From Zychaea mexicana (Eukaryota; Mucoromycota; Mucoromycetes; Mucorales; Lichtheimiaceae), in NCBI RefSeq assembly GCF_025766255.1, contig NW_026516767.1:1-64000 (forward strand): a stretch of DNA of 64,000 bases. Direction: 5' to 3'. The notes beneath the pieces were generated by a model. The model searched no databases. It saw only the letters and a list, made by a program, of their open reading frames with translations, and was not told the DNA's origin. Every line of letters starts with the position of its first letter. Position 1 is the first letter of the stretch. Shown here one piece after another: positions 33,628-45,264 of this stretch. Position numbers and translations under genes: made by a program.

Positions 33628-34181
33628 ACGCCACCGAATCCAAGAAAAAAGCACCCGTCCACCCACCACGCCGCACCTACTTACACAACCAATACGAAAG
33701 CATCATTAACAACGATCGCATCGTGTTCATATTCCAGCACAACAATTTGACCGTCAAGGAATTCACAACGATTCGACAAGAACTTGCCCAACTCGACGCA
33801 CCTACCAAACTGACCGTGTTACGTTCCGGTGTCTTTAACTCTGTTCTGCGAACGACCAAATACGCCAACTTGGAACCTTTGTTGGCCGGCGGTCCAGCAT
33901 GTGTTTTGCATACCAACCTGAGCGACCAAGAGCACCCTGGTCTTTTGAAAAAGGCGATGCAGGTCATCAACAAGAACAAGAAATTGACGCTTTTGGGTGG
34001 TAAGGTGGATGAAACGTTATTGTCGTTTGCCGATGTCAACAAGGTCGTCGAATTACCTGGTCTTGAATATGTCCGTGCTGAATTGCTTGGTGTCCTGGAA
34101 TCACCTGGTCGCAAGTTGTTGGGTACCTTGGACTCGCCTGCACGACAGTTACATAGTGTCTTGGATAGAAGAACTGAATAA
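33628..34181 (+). CDS. Mitochondrial ribosomal protein bL10 (start unresolved)
   Basis: Large-subunit mitoribosomal protein of the L10 family, which anchors the L7/L12 stalk. The open frame runs from an AG acceptor (33627) to TAA at 34181. Features: ESKKKAPVHPPRRTYLHNQY near the start, RIVFIFQHNNLTVKEFTTIRQ, LTVLRSGVFNSVLRTTKY, LEPLLAGGPACVLHT, and the C-terminal VVELPGLEYVRAELLGVLES with SPGRKLLGTLDSPARQ. No in-frame ATG precedes the conserved region, so an upstream exon should supply the start and mitochondrial presequence. The candidate exon ending at 33487 is off by one base. Family call firm, 5' end open. Confidence 0.83.
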
Positions 34182-34390
34182 GCAACAAACACGATCTCCA
34201 GTGTCTAATCTTTTCTCTCTCTCCCTTTCTCTTCTAATCCTCCCTCTCCCGCTACCCCGCAAAAGTTTGTTGTTTCTCCCATCTTGTTATATTAGTTAGA
34301 ACGCATGTTTATTTAAAAAATGTAGGTATACTGTAAAAAATGGCCGTGGGTGATATTGTATCTGATTGACAAAAATGGTGGGGGGTGTGA

Positions 34391-35805
34391 TTATGCGATT
34401 GTGATGGCGGCAGCAATGAATGCAGCTGCTGCTAGATGACAATTTGAAAGAAGTCTATGGCTATCGCTGGTCGATCCGTCAATATCCATACCATTTCCAG
34501 GCAAACCAGATTTTGGATGCGCTACACGCGACTTACACACAAAGGAATTGCCCTTGATCACACCTCCCTGCTTCAAATGACCAACGTCGTCGCATGAAAA
34601 TTTCTGACTGGTCGTTTGCACGTTCAATCCACCACGGACCTACATAACGCCAATAAAATACAGATTAGAGACAAAAAAGGTTCCTATCTTTCAAGAATTT
34701 CCTTTACTTACATCCTGGAGCTGGGGAAGTTTGACTTCGTCAAATGAACCAGTTAAATCCAACGTTCCATCCACTTCTTCGAGTTTTGCAAATGCATTAA
34801 CCTGGGTCAATCGTGTATTGTTGCCAACGGATAATGCGCCACCCAAGTGTCGCAATTCAGGTACCGAGAGCTTTTCGAGGTTGTTGTTGTTCGATAAAGT
34901 GAACGTACCACCAACGTCGGTGACCTTGGGCAACTCCAACGAGGTAAACTTATTAGAAATAAACGATAGGTCGCCAGAGACTTTATCCAGGCTACCCATG
35001 GAAATACCAGCCAAATTGCGGAACGATCCTTGTTGTAAAGCATGCAAATGGGATACCTAAAAGCAGCGCATGAGATATGTTGGTAAGTCCTAAATTAAAT
35101 GCTAATGTTATACGTCAACGTAGTACCTAATCGGATAAAAAAGGACACTGTGTATGTATCATATGAATATGAAATGATTTTATAAATACATACATCCAAC
35201 GTCAAATCGGGCGAATTGGCAGATATGGACATGGATTTGGTAACCTCGGTCAAGTTTCCAACGTCCAACGTTCGCAAGTAAATGTTATTGTCGATGACAA
35301 TTTCATCAGCCTTGTCTATCTTTAATCCATCGATTCGCGTCACGGTTGTGTCCGAAATGGTCACCCTGGACATTTGAGATAAGCCTGCTGGGAACGAGAT
35401 TTCTGGCAAAGCCGGATGAACAGCCACTTCTAGCGAGTGAACGGTCGTCAACGCGCTCAAATCCAACTTGTTCAATGCCCTGTTGTTTTCCAGCTTCAAA
35501 CTATTGACAGCTTGCAAATGTGGGAAGGAAAGCCGTGTTAGCGCATTGTTATCATGGATATTAATTTCGCCATCGATCTGCATTACGCCAGGAAGCTTCA
35601 AGTCGTTTGCGGCTGTCTTGTCAATCACGATTGAGCCAGTGTACTTTTTGCATGGTTTAAGTGGATCCAGGTCGGCTTGCGATTTCACTTGGACGTCACC
35701 TGAGCAACTTCCACCACCATTAGTTTGTGCCACTACTGCCACCGTTGACAACAAAGCAAGGTAGCTTGCAACTGCTACGGACGCAAAGTATCGTTTGATG
35801 TGCAT
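34391..35805 (-). CDS. Ecm33/Sps2-like GPI-anchored cell-wall protein
   Basis: Three exons (35805-35194, 35056-34712, 34639-34391) give 401 residues. A signal peptide (MHIKRYFASVAVASYLALLS... AQ) is followed by leucine-rich receptor-L-like repeats: LTRLSFPHLQAVNSLKLEN, LNKLDLSALTTVHSLEV, LEKLSVPELRHLGGALSVGN, VDGTLDLTGSF. The C-terminus has a conserved Cys segment (FSCDDVGHL, SFVCKSR), a small-residue stretch and a hydrophobic tail (HLAAAAFIAAAITIA) typical of GPI addition. Yeast and Aspergillus Ecm33 support cell-wall integrity; the same role is inferred. Introns are phase 0. Confidence 0.9.
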
Positions 35806-37382
35806 CGAATGAAAGCAGGAAATTAGAAAAATATATTTATTATAGAATAACGCAGCAGTCTTAACAGAGTTAAAGATGGTGCAAAGAGAGAAAAAAAAAA
35901 GAATGAACCAAAAAAAAATACGAAATCTGAAAAGGTCTTATTTTACAAAGGAGCAGGGACAAAGGCGAAATTCTTTAGCTCATCATTAGAAGCTGATATA
36001 GGTATATTTAAGTTACTATATAATCATTCTTTTGATCTGTAAAGGTTTTGGTGGAGTTTGTGGTCGTATAGTCCTCCTTCACCCCCTTGAAATAAGGGCC
36101 AACTTAATCCATTCCTGCAAAGTATACTACATATTAAACATATTAGCATATGGCAGCAAAGCAACTTCCGACGTCTACTTTGCAATAATTCCAATAACGA
36201 TGAAAAAGATTCACTGTATTTGACATAACTTTTGTTATAAAAGGCTGACACCACCCAATTTCTTCTCCTTTGTTAAATGTATATTAATCGGTGTGTATGG
36301 ACGATCATTGCTTGCAAGATATCAAAATCTACATCATCCGAATTAGCTCGCAAAATAAGATATTGTTCTCTAGGCATTTTTGACTAATGTCAGCAGAAGT
36401 CATTTTATGTAAAACCTCTCTTCTTGCATGCACTTCAAATCGTCTCCTAAACGCACCGTACCAAAGCTCATACATGCTGTACGCACAATAACATGTTACA
36501 TAAGCACCTCGTACAACTGATTGATTTTATTTTAAGGACAACTCCATCTTCAAACTATTACGTCTTACATAATGACTATAGATATATACCTCTTGGGCAA
36601 TATAGAGGAAAATAAAATGGGAAAGAATTTCAACAGTATTACAGGGATGATTTTTAACATTTAATGGTCAAATTTTTCTTCAAAACAAACGCTGAAGTTC
36701 TCGATAACTTCCCGGAGAACCGTTTTCTTGCGGTACGGAACAGGGTTTGTCGTCGGTTTACATTTTATTGTTTAAATACATGCCTTGTACCTTGAGAAGA
36801 TACTTAAATGTAATGCTTGGGATGAATTCGGTTTTGGGGGCGCTAACACTATACAAGACAATCTTAATTAGAGTCACGCCTTTTTGAAGCAAGTAATTTT
36901 CAATTAACATTCTTGAGCTGCTGCTCTTTTGGAATTTGGTTGTTCCTGGCTTTTGTAAGTTCTTTAGAGCGCGTAATACGGAGCTGAGGACGGTAAGGGT
37001 CGTTAAGAAAGTTAGTGAGAATTAAGCACGCTATAGCGAGTATATTGAGGTCACGGTAATTGTGATCCAGTGTCAAGTGTATTATATCAGATGACTGATT
37101 CTTTAAAAGAACAACAAAAGTCTTTTGCCGTTTAGAATTGTTCGTAATGGTACAGTGATCTAGTACTATAATTGCAGGAGTTATATACTGTTATGAAAAT
37201 AGATATACTATGGACATTATTTTATTTCCCATTTCAATACACATTATTTTTATGCAAGTATATAACTGGATACCAGTTATTACCCAAAGTTTCAATTTTA
37301 CTGCGTCTCTAAAAGTCCACAAGATATACAATCAAGGTCGTCAGCTCTACATCTTTTGTGAATTCTTAGAGTGCAACGTGTT
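35806..37382. other. AT-rich spacer
   Basis: No gene, RNA or repeat recognised. The first 100 bp include A-rich runs of the wall-protein leader. Confidence 0.55.
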
Positions 37383-37925
37383 TTACAAGGCCTTGCTCCA
37401 GACGACACTGATTGTTATAGAGTTAACTGGGCGTGAGAAGTACCATATTCCAGACTTTTTTGGTGTACATTCGTGCCATTCGCGACATACAGTGCTGAAG
37501 ACCATGCAGTATCGTTGATTAATATGAGCGAAGATTTTAGTCACGATTTCGAACGAGAGTTCACTGATGAGTTTAAGATCTGCTGTGCTTGTTTGTATGC
37601 GATTGTTTGTATATGAAAGATTAAAAGCAAAGAAAAGGAACGCCGCGCACGCCTTTTGACTACACCATAGAGAGTACAATTCACCCGCGCGTAGATAGTC
37701 TGCTGCTGCTGATTGTGCAAGTTGAACCATTTGTTCTGCATCGCATAAGACATTTTAAAAACATCCATCAAACCGTACACTGTCGCGCAAGTGTTCATTG
37801 TGGCATATGGTTTCTTGATATTAGTCCTGGAAGTTGGACTGGCAATGGCAATTGCACTCCTGACGTTGTTGTACTCGACTGCAGATCTGGTACGATTAAA
37901 TGTTTTGTAGGACGGACCCGCTAGG
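37383..37925 (-). pseudogene. F-box gene relic
   Basis: Minus-strand fragments read TRTNIKKPYATMNTCATVYG, FKMSYAMQNKWFNLHNQQQQ and, in a second frame, LKLISELSFEIVTKIFAHIN with YCMVFSTVCREWHE, an F-box helix pair. The F-box segment runs into a stop after about 40 more residues, and no LRR or other downstream domain follows. The parts lie in different frames without clear splice sites. Most likely a truncated F-box gene. Confidence 0.45.
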
Positions 37926-38416
37926 TCATAAGCATTAATGGGTTTGTCAATGTAAATTTTTACTTTGTTACTTTATATACTATAGTGATTTAGCTTAGGT
38001 TCGCGATCGTTTTACGGGAGGCTTTTTTTTCTATCTATGCTACATCGACTCGCATACAAAATCCCCAAAATGTGCGGTGCGGTCATGCATATTTCTCCCT
38101 TTAGTGTAAACATAAACATCGCAAAGCTAGAGCACTGTAAATTTTTATGAGCCCAATGCATGAACATGTAGCTAATTGTACAATGACGACATGTGATATT
38201 TCAGCTCTTGTAAAGCATGACTATTATTATTGAGATTTTACACAGTAAATATTTAGATTGTATCATGTCCACCTCATATTAATAAGAGCTAGAAGAAGGG
38301 AAGGCGGATGAAGGTATTTTTTTCCTCAATTAAAAAGAAGCACGTGATGTACTAAAAAAAGGTACATAGAATTGAGATCAGCTCTGCAGGACAGCTCCTT
38401 TCCTTCTTTTTCTGCA
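37926..38416. other. Spacer 3' of the AceTr gene
   Basis: AT-rich; no gene seen. The frameshifted frame of the transporter reads on to 38352. Confidence 0.5.
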
Positions 38417-39263
38417 TCAAGTTATCATCATATTTGCCCATCCGACGACTGCTATTGCAAACGAGAACCATCCGGCGGCAACTGTTAGACCTGCAACCCC
38501 AGTGAAAGCACCAATTGTACCAAACAAAAACGTCAAGAGCACCCAGAATTAAGAGAAGCTGGATTAAATACGGCTGCCGCAAAGCGCCAAGCCAATAGAA
38601 GAAAGTACAAATAGTGAACACGAGCTGGATTAAGCCCATGCATTTGTCAAGCGGTTCATTAGATCCTCCAGCAGTAGCTGCTTCAACGCATCCAGACGGT
38701 GTGCTAAACATGATGCCAAATGCAAAGAAGAAGCCAGCATAAGTCACAAAGGTTGTAGCTGGATATGTTTCGCCCTGGATGAAGCAGGCAATACTAGCAT
38801 ACAACTGGCCGAGCCCTCCAAAGCCGACAGAAACACCCACAGCAACCTGAGGGATATCTGTAATAAGACCCGAGTTGTAAAGACCAAAGATGGCGCTGTT
38901 TTTGTATTTCCTTGGTTGTTAGTAGAGTTATCACGTACAGGAACGTACTACAAGAAAAGCGTCGTTTCGATTTACTCACCTACACAAACTACCGTACGTT
39001 CAATATTCATTATACCGTAATGAGCAATAACATGAAAGTGAAATTCTAGGAAGAAAGGTCTAAGACAAATATCTTGTTATGGCTCACCTAAAGGCTGCGA
39101 ATCCAATAGCGAGTGGATTAGCTGGTCCAGGAGGAGGTCCATGGTGATGTGCTCCTTCTGCTTGATGCTTTTGGGAGCTAGCACTAACACCATTGGTAGT
39201 TGATGCCATGACTACTGCTTCATGCAACTGGACCTCGGGTTTTTGATCACTGGATGCCATCAT
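38417..39263 (-). CDS. GPR1/FUN34/YaaH (AceTr) acetate transporter family, one frameshift
   Basis: Six-helix acetate/ammonium transporter family (Ady2/Gpr1, bacterial SatP). Exons: 39263-39088, a 9-nt microexon 38988-38980, and 38895 onward. The N-terminus is hydrophilic (MMASSDQKPEVQLHE, GAHHHGPPPGP), then the family motif region NPLAIGFAAFSLCSAIFGLYN, GGLGQLYASIACFIQGETYP, FVTYAGFFFAFGIMF, and FTICTFFYWLGALRQ. Between LLLIL and LTFLFGTIGAFTG (about 38536-38546) the frame shifts by one: a GGG in place of GG would explain it. The restored frame ends GWANMMIT at 38417; the unshifted frame gives an unrelated tail to 38352. Real mutation or assembly error cannot be told apart here. Confidence 0.82.
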
Positions 39264-39310
39264 ATTTGCTGAAGGGTGTGTTGATGTTTTTGTACTCTGA
39301 ATTTATTGGC

Positions 39311-39321
39311 CTTTTTATATA
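39311..39321 (-). promoter_or_regulatory. TATA box of the AceTr gene
   Basis: TATATAAAAAG read on the minus strand, about 50 bp upstream of the ATG at 39263. Confidence 0.5.
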
Positions 39322-39736
39322 CGAATCCGTAGCCTTACAAAAATCCAGAGCAAGCGCTTCTTTCGCGTAACACGTAAGATAGATACTATAAGCCTATGAA
39401 CACTTTCTATACTGCGTTGTTTGGAAACCATGTACGACCATGGGATCTTTCCCCGCAATTCTTCCAAAAAAGGCGAATAAATTCAGATCAGGTTCTTATT
39501 TTACCCACGCAAGGTGTATCTATTAGTTTTTTAATACAAAAATGGGAAAAAACGACGAGTGTTATGAATTTGTGAGGCCTAGGCAGTATATGGACCCGTC
39601 TGAGTAGCATGCTTTGAAACGGGAAATCTGTTAATCATATAAGAAGCAAGAAGATATTTAAAGTAGCGAATTTGCAAGAGGAGGTGGAGTTGTGAATGTA
39701 GGAGAGAGTTACGTGTCTTCTGTTTTTTCTTTAAAG

Positions 39737-39877
39737 CTAGTACAACGCGTCTATAAAGTTATTCCGGAGTTTGTTGATGTGTCGATCCAGCATAGTATAA
39801 GCAGTTTTCATTGGGTCGGCACCGCTGCAACTGGTGCTGGTGGCGCTAGGTCCGTAGGGTGTATCGGCGGTCGCCAT
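39737..39877 (-). CDS. Possible 46-residue small protein
   Basis: An ATG-led frame reads MATADTPYGPSATSTSCSGA, then a helical, charged segment DPMKTAYTMLDRHINKLRN and NFIDALY before TAG. The local GC content is higher than the flanks and the composition is protein-like, but I recognise no family and see no splice signals that extend it. It could also be a remnant of a longer gene. Confidence 0.3.
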   Translation of the reverse strand: MATADTPYGPSATSTSCSGADPMKTAYTMLDRHINKLRNNFIDALY

Positions 39878-40959
39878 GCTATATCGGAGACATGTGTGGA
39901 ACACTTAAGCCAGCATACGCCCACGCCTTAGAGTTCAAGTCTGTAGAGAATTCATTTGCGCATCACGGGACAATAAAGACGGTAAAGACGACGCAAAACG
40001 CGAGCTAGAACAACGTCTTACCTACACTATTTATGCTAATCGATAGCTTTACCGTGAAAAATACTTGTATAATGACGTTAATACGTATTTAGTATGACGT
40101 TCACACAAAAAAATTCTGATGATGCTTAATTAAAAAGACAGCACATTGTCGATGTCTATTTGAGCTGTTGTGATGGTACTTCATATCAACATGCACACAC
40201 GACAAGTTGTCATAGTATTCCCATTCGTTCCTTCTTAACCCACGTAGTTTTCTTTGCTTTCCCACTTAACCATAGTCATCATGTGAGAGACATAATTACC
40301 TCGGAAAGATCAAAAACTCGTTTGATTATGTTCTACTTACCTGAACTCTCATCAATTCCCACAGAAAAAGTTTGCGCTATGTTATATTCACTACTAAACA
40401 CGGTGTGAGAAGAGTACACAGCATCACAAATGAGCAGGTTGCTACCCTATCGACCTTATATAAACATTTGTTTTCACAGCACTGCTCAAGATAACATTCT
40501 CACAAAGCTTGTCAGCACATTTTCTGTACGCACTAATTACATTTGTTTCTGAGAGAAAAAAAAGAGTTATCATGTATCATACGACTTTAGTGTCAAACGA
40601 GATGGCTCTGGTGTATTTTGGTACGAGAAATAAAAACTGACCACACAGGATACTTAGGTTTTCTCAAACGAATATTTACGGTAACTTATGATATTGTATG
40701 TTATACATACTTATACTTTTATTGGACTGAGAGCGACTGCCGTTTTACAGGGTGTTGTTTTAGTCTTGCGGCAGCTATAGAACGAAAAAGTTGAACTGCA
40801 GCATAACGACTATTCCTTTAAAAGATACATGTGTAGTACTGCAATTATAGCAGAACAAGCGATCTTATTACATAGCAAATTTTCATTCAATTCATTTGTA
40901 CAAATGCAAAGGGTAAGTGCAAGATTGATACAGTATTTATTTCGGTGTACACATGATGC
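39878..40959. other. AT-rich spacer
   Basis: No gene or repeat recognised. Confidence 0.5.
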
Positions 40960-42940
40960 TTATATTTGTAAGCCTTCTTTTCTCCTTCGGTATTTCTTGC
41001 AAGTGATCTTTCGGGAAAGACATATATAATCTATAGGGGTATATGTCCATAAGGCAAATTGCCAGCTTTCTGCAATATGGTCGAATTTCTTAAAGAATGA
41101 CGCGCCTTTGCCACCATCGAAAAAGGAAGAAGGGTCCGAAGGGTGACTAGAAAAAACCTCCAGTTTTGTCATTACTTTACAGTTGTTACCGTGAAATTGG
41201 GTAGTCATTGCATTATCAGTCGAGGTTGCAGCAGCAGCAGCAGGATGCCTATCACGGCGTTGCGGATAAGTGCGGATTAAGTCGTCGAAAAACTCTTCAA
41301 AATGGTCCACAGTCAATTTGTAGCAAGCACGAATTGATAGCTCGTCGATTATACAGCGATCGGCCTGGCCAATCGCACGAAGAACATCCAGGTTCAAAGC
41401 AAGGACTCTTATGAAATTGAGCTTTCGTAGGCTGCGATCGGGGTGCGTCATGGTCATCAAAAATTGGCGTAATCCGTTTGGTGACATCCTCTCACCGCAT
41501 CCTACAAGTTTCAGCTCTTGTAGTGTCTTCACGTGGGTAATTGCTTGCAATAGATCATCGTCTACTTGAGTACCATCGTCTTGGAGAATCAGCGTCCTCA
41601 ATATCGGAAACACTCCCTGTTGTTGCAAAAGCCGTTGATAAGGGTTTAAGGAGCCATGAGGGCTGCATTTGATTACGAGACGCGTCAATGACCAAAACGC
41701 ATACTCAGATAAGTATGTCATCGAGTTTTGATCGAAAAAGGCGAATCCCGAAAGATCAAGATATTGGAGCTTGTCATGATAGCGACGAACGAATTGACGG
41801 AGCAAATCAGCAGACAACGGAGAGTTGTCTGGGTGTGCACTGTCGTTAAGTATCAAGTGTGTAAGTGCTCTCGGCTCTCTGTCGTAATCACTATCGTCGT
41901 CGTTGTCCTTATTTGCTGCTTTACCCTTTTTCGTCGACAGGGTTGTTTCCGGGTGATGCTGCTGTTGGTACCAATCAAGGTCATCCAGGTAAAGGTCGTC
42001 CGTGCCATCGTTAACAAGGATAAGCAAGGTCAATGACGGGCAATGTTGTGATAACAATGATGGTAACGATCTACCGAAATTACAATGTTCAATGTTATGA
42101 AGGTGTAGTGCCAGCTGTCTGAGCTTCGGTGCAGCTTTGATGTAAGGTGTCAAATCGTAATAGCCGTCTCTTTCGGGGTGTCCAAAGTCGAGCCTTAAAT
42201 CTTCTAGATGCTGGTGTTTCAAACCTGCCAGTCGTTGTTGTGCCATCACGGTTGTTGTCGTTATACTTCGTTCGTCGTCGATTGCATGTACTGGGCCGAA
42301 GAACTCCAATCTTTTTAGGTTCGGACAATGAAATAGAAAGATGTCTGGACTGACGTCGTCCAGTGTCGGTTGTTTTGGATCAACGTAATCATGCAGTGAA
42401 ATGTATAGACTTGAAAGTGTCTTCGCACAAGTTCTGAGAAAATGTGCAGCAGTGGGAATTGTCATTGAGCAATCAAAGTTGAGCTTGACTATTGGAAATA
42501 ACAAATATACGTACGCAGTACAGACATTTGTTAGCGAAGTTGTAACAAACAACTAATAGCTCGACCGATCTGTCTTGTTATTTAGTGTCAATACCTTTTT
42601 CAATTGAATCGCATTTTAATTCCAATAAAAACTCCACGAGTTTCGTTAAAGTCGGTGTATCACTGCGACGATGATCCGTCCAAGAAGCATGGACATGCTT
42701 CACCCAGGAACCCTTGATATATGGTTTATACAGTGCTAGTTTCGGGAAAATGTCGTGCCCGTCTTCTGTCGAGAACCTCTGCCACGTGCCCGGCCAGTTT
42801 AGCACGGTCGATCGCCAATACTTGTTCACTTCAGTGAATCGTATGCGATCCCGAAAGGTTAACCAGTATAAGATGTTCTCTTGAATTTCCGGGGGTAATG
42901 CAGACAATTGATCTTCAATGCTGCTTTCGGTGATCGACAT
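40960..42940 (-). CDS. F-box/LRR protein
   Basis: Putative SCF ubiquitin-ligase substrate adaptor. Two exons (42940-42595, 42488-40960) join in phase to 624 residues. The N-terminal F-box reads LSALPPEIQENILYWLTFRD with RIRFTEVNKYWRSTVLNWPG. The rest is degenerate leucine-rich repeats: NLKRLEFFGPV, KLRQLALHLHNIEH, ALTHLILNDSAH, KLQYLDLSGFAFFDQ, TLQELKLVGCGERM, LNLDVLRAIGQADRCIIDEL. An acidic low-complexity insert (KGKAANKDNDDDSDYDRE) sits mid-protein. No membrane segment. Target unknown. A decayed partial copy lies just upstream at 43.4-44.7 kb. Confidence 0.85.
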
Positions 42941-43440
42941 GGCTCAATACGCTTTTAGAAAAAAGGTTTGGACGAAAGAAGAAAAATGGTTGCATCAGTT
43001 TAGTGTAAGAGGCTTTGCTTATTTTGGAATGTGACACCTATAGCAGTTCGAATTTGTTGTGCCACAGACAGACACCATTTTACAAAATAAAAGCAGGTTT
43101 GTCTGTAAGCATTGAGCTTTGTATGTGGATGATGAGCAAATAAACCAAGAAATCAAAGTTTACGTTTGATTAATAATAGGTTTTCTCTCAATCATTTATG
43201 GTAATGTCCTACATACCTTGTTCATGCTGCTTTGTGCGAGTACCATGGACAACAAACTGCTATAAATTCGAAGAACACCAAACGTCATTGTGCTATTCTC
43301 ATATGTTCGTATATTCGTTGCATATTTTTAGGTATACATTCTGGTATTTGTAACACAATGTGGAATTTACATATTCTGGATTCGTACTGTTTGCTCGTAA
43401 TTTCTATATAAGCACATATAGGATGCAGTAGTATTAGTAG
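42941..43440. other. Promoter/spacer of the F-box gene
   Basis: AT-rich; no gene recognised. Confidence 0.5.
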
Positions 43441-44720
43441 CGATCATACGAAAGTATACTGGGCCAAAGCAATGATGTTTTCGAAACTGATTTTCCGTAG
43501 TCTGCGCGTTTCCAGAAACTGTTGTACTGTAAACCAGCTGGTGTTAGGTTTAGCCAGCCGACGATAGCTCTTGTAAGCTCTCTGATCGGGTGACCGATTG
43601 TAATAAATTGTCGTCATTATAAGCGCCTTGGAGAAAACAGCGTCGTCAGTCTCCTCATAGTCCTTGGCAGTGGTTAAAGAAAAGCTGTAGAGGAACAAAT
43701 CATATCTTGTTCAAAAAGGACATCTGCTACAAGGTTCATGTACTAAAGGTTCACGTGAAAGCAAGCGACAAGTTGACGGAAAATGGCGATTCACTGCTAG
43801 TATCGTGTAGTACCAAATGTTTAAGTCCTCTTGTTGTTGCCTTTTTCTCGTCGTTGTGTCGACGGTCAGTTGCTATTTTCTATATTATTTCCGCTTCTCG
43901 ATGGATCTGCTCGTAGTACCAATCATCAAAGCCATGGAGATCTGCGTCTCCCAAGTTGCCGTTGGCGAGGATCAGCGAGACAAGTAATGGACAATGTTTG
44001 GATAGTAGTGCCGGTAATGGCTCACCAGTTGCACTGCTGTTGATATTATGGAGGCGCAGCGCCAATTGTTTGAGTTTAGGTGAAGATGCTGGTGCTTCGA
44101 GCCAGCCAATCGTTATTCTGCCACGGTGAATGTTGCTTCATCGTTATTATAAAATACTGCACCAAAAAACTCCAATCTTTTCAGGTTTGGACAGTGCAGC
44201 AGGAAGAGATCTGGGCTGACATCGATAAATGTCTGTTGTTGCAAATCTTCTGGGTAGTCATCCCGTGAAATGCATAGACTTGAGAGAGTATTTGCGCAAA
44301 TACTGTAGAATTTCGTTGTAGTGGGGATTGTCATAAATACTCAAACTCAAGTTTGCCTATTAGCATAATAACCATAATATTATGTTGTCAAGTCTTTGCT
44401 ATAAGCAATTTAACTAGGGACATTGTATCTCTTAATGATATCACACCATGTTCGATCGAGCAGCATTGCAGATCCAGCAGAAAATCCACCACGTCCGTCA
44501 AGGTTGGCATATCTTCGGGGCTATGCTCCCACCAGCAAGCACAGACATCCTTCGGAGTAATATTGTGTCCCTCAGTTCTGGATACACTTCGCCACATGCC
44601 AGGCCAGTACATTACAATCCATCGCCCAGCGTGGCACACTCGTCGAATCGTATGCGATTTCGAATGTCAAGTAATACAGATGATCTCCTGAATTTCGGAA
44701 AGTAAAATAGCCTTGCGATC
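43441..44720 (-). pseudogene. Decayed partial copy of the F-box/LRR gene
   Basis: Several minus-strand pieces in different frames align in order with the gene at 40960-42940. DIRNRIRFDECATLGDG matches its F-box. PTLTDVVDFLLDLQCCSIE matches PTLTKLVEFLLELKCDSIE. TIPTTTKFYSICANTLSSLC and DVSPDLFLLHCPNLKRLEFF match the start of exon 2. LRLHNINSSATGEPLPALLS matches the next LRR. QQFLETRRLRKISFENIIAL matches a C-terminal segment. Frameshifts and stops separate them, and the middle LRRs are missing (about 900 bp here against 1.5 kb). A tandem duplicate that has decayed. Confidence 0.8.
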
Positions 44721-45264
44721 TCCACTGTTAGATTCGCTGCTAGACAGTGTATATACTCGAGAGTAATAGTTAAGTGCGCGCGCCTCAGTATGCGAGAACG
44801 AGCCTTGGTGAGCTTGCTGGTGGTATACACAAGACTTGTAATTGATGTTACATATTGATTTTCATGCCAGGTTGGTAAGAATGCATTCTCCACCCTCTGT
44901 TTTGTATCCTCTACTGTCTAGAGTGTTTCTTTTGAGGTTGGTAAAAGTATGAATGGGGTTTGCAACATAAAAGTGTTGTTGGTTCATGATGCTCATTTAC
45001 TAAGATATTTATCCTTTTCCTTTGGGGATTGGGCTTCTGCTAAATGGAATACTATGGCTACAGTATACCGAAATATGCTCCTTTGACAACTGCCAGCAAA
45101 ATGTACTACAAGAGGTTAAGCCATCGATTAAGAGATGATAGCAAGGATATAGCAATTGCGTTTGATTCTTGAGCTCAGTGGCCGTGATATAGTATCCTGC
45201 GCGAACGCGGGATAAAACAGCGACATCCGAGACACCCTCTCTCTCTTTGTCCAACACCACCAAT
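44721..45264. other. Spacer upstream of the AAA gene
   Basis: No gene recognised. CT-rich leader lies just before the ATG at 45265. Confidence 0.5.
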
